Assembly: GCA_037447655.1 (NCBI GenBank)
Contig: JBBHKE010002784.1
Span: forward strand, 1 to 19,230
From: Zygnema cylindricum
Lineage: Eukaryota; Streptophyta; Zygnematophyceae; Zygnematales; Zygnemataceae
Direction of reading: 5' to 3'
DNA length: 19,230 nucleotides
The notes beneath the pieces are model-generated. The model did no database searches, had not been told where the DNA came from, and saw only the letters and a program-made list of their open reading frames with translations. Below, in pieces: positions 18,860-19,230 of the stretch. Positions within the stretch are counted from its first letter, which is position 1. Every line of letters begins with the position of its first letter. Position numbers and translations under genes: made by a program.

Positions 18860-19230
18860 AATGGTCAAAGGCTCCCTTGAGGCTGCCGAGTAGGCAAAGT
18901 GAGAACTTGCTTGCAAGCGGCTGCTGGATCTTCTTCCCCCCGGAAATTTTGAGGCTGAGATCGTCGGATGCCACGCATTGCGTTGATTGCGCTGGTTGCG
19001 ATCTTTGTGGATTGACCGCTGGTGGTCCGGTTGGAACTGAACTTGTTGAGGAACTTGGAGAGAGTCTGACTCCAGAGTCACTACCGAATGATATAGTATA
19101 TGTGGGACAATTTCTTGCATGCAATCTAAAATGACATATTCCTGTACCTTTTGCTGCTTTTGCTGCTCTGTCATTTTAAATAAATCTACGGAGTCAAGCT
19201 CATCCTTTACAATAATATTACGAGCTACAA
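18860..19230 (-). pseudogene. pol: Integrase tail and linker of the minus-strand pol, partial
   Basis: From the window edge, the minus strand reads a segment matching the integrase tail of the + strand copy (RNI-VKDE-DSVD near 19225-19185). A Gln/Lys-rich stretch (TEQQKQQKVQEYVIL) follows, then a variable, Gln- and Pro-containing linker, then SASKFPGGRRSSSRLQASSH near 18955-18895. The last block is nearly the same as FSGGKRSSSRLQASSHFAF in the + strand copy. This piece is open over its whole visible length in one frame down to the stop at 18857. The rest of integrase is beyond the window. Confidence 0.82.

Larger units (their letters stand above)
16492..19230 (-). mobile_element. Second copia-type element, minus strand, partial and disabled
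   Basis: Read on the minus strand, the window holds the 3' part of pol (19230 down to 17301) and then a 3' LTR (17294 down to 16492) that ends GAACAACA against the satellite. It has the same element type and domain order as the + strand copy, and its proteins align with that copy throughout. Nucleotide identity is much lower than between the two LTRs of the + strand element, and the LTRs are mostly unalignable, so this is a related but separate family. Its 5' LTR, gag, protease and most of integrase lie beyond the window. The satellite bases next to its end are GCGCT (16487-16491), the expected duplicated target if insertion was canonical. Confidence 0.92.

Noticed and set aside
18696-19124. 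Minus-strand open frame of 142 codons as a separate protein
   Set aside because: It is the wrong frame of pol: the RT motifs NDKMKSIMEA and FSGG/FPGG-RSSSRLQASS are read in the neighbouring frame.
18811-19134. Plus-strand open frame of 107 codons
   Set aside because: It lies opposite pol of the minus-strand element, whose copia motifs are clear, and has no recognisable domain.

Overview
This is a gene-poor stretch of eukaryotic heterochromatin. About 10.3 kb of the 19.2 kb is an AT-rich tandem satellite with a 40-bp monomer. It is interrupted by one complete Ty1/copia-type LTR retrotransposon on the + strand and entered at its right edge by part of a second, related copia-type element on the - strand. 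I see no host protein-coding gene, rRNA or tRNA, and no prokaryotic signal. The copia proteins and satellite establish a eukaryote. The flavour of the Pol protein and the copia/Ty5-like primer site lean towards an invertebrate animal, but that is weak inference.

Layout: 1-1326 satellite; 1327-7554 full-length copia element (5' LTR 1327-2354, internal 2355-6526, 3' LTR 6527-7554) flanked by the 5-bp target duplication ACTTA (1322-1326 and 7555-7559); 7555-16491 satellite; 16492-19230 minus-strand copia element, holding its 3' LTR (16492-17294) and the 3' part of pol, with the rest beyond the window. The ACTTA duplication is part of the satellite consensus, so the element split one monomer and the two arrays were once continuous.

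The full-length element had one gag-pol reading frame (2296 to 6521) in the order Gag, zinc knuckle, protease, integrase, reverse transcriptase, RNase H. It is dead: 12 in-frame stops, three frameshifting indels and a 15-bp insertion between catalytic residues of integrase. By my hand alignment its LTRs differ at about 65 of 1028 positions (about 6%), so the insertion is old. The minus-strand element is also dead and clearly a different family, with an 803-bp LTR.

The most interesting points are these. (1) Gag starts inside the LTR, 59 nt before its end, in both families and in the same frame, so the primer-binding site is read as Gag codons. (2) The primer site matches the anticodon-loop complement of initiator tRNA-Met, not the tRNA 3' end, suggesting half-tRNA priming. 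(3) The 40-bp satellite monomer contains a 29-bp near-perfect dyad. (4) The array shows higher-order duplicated blocks. (5) Two copia families have landed in the same array.
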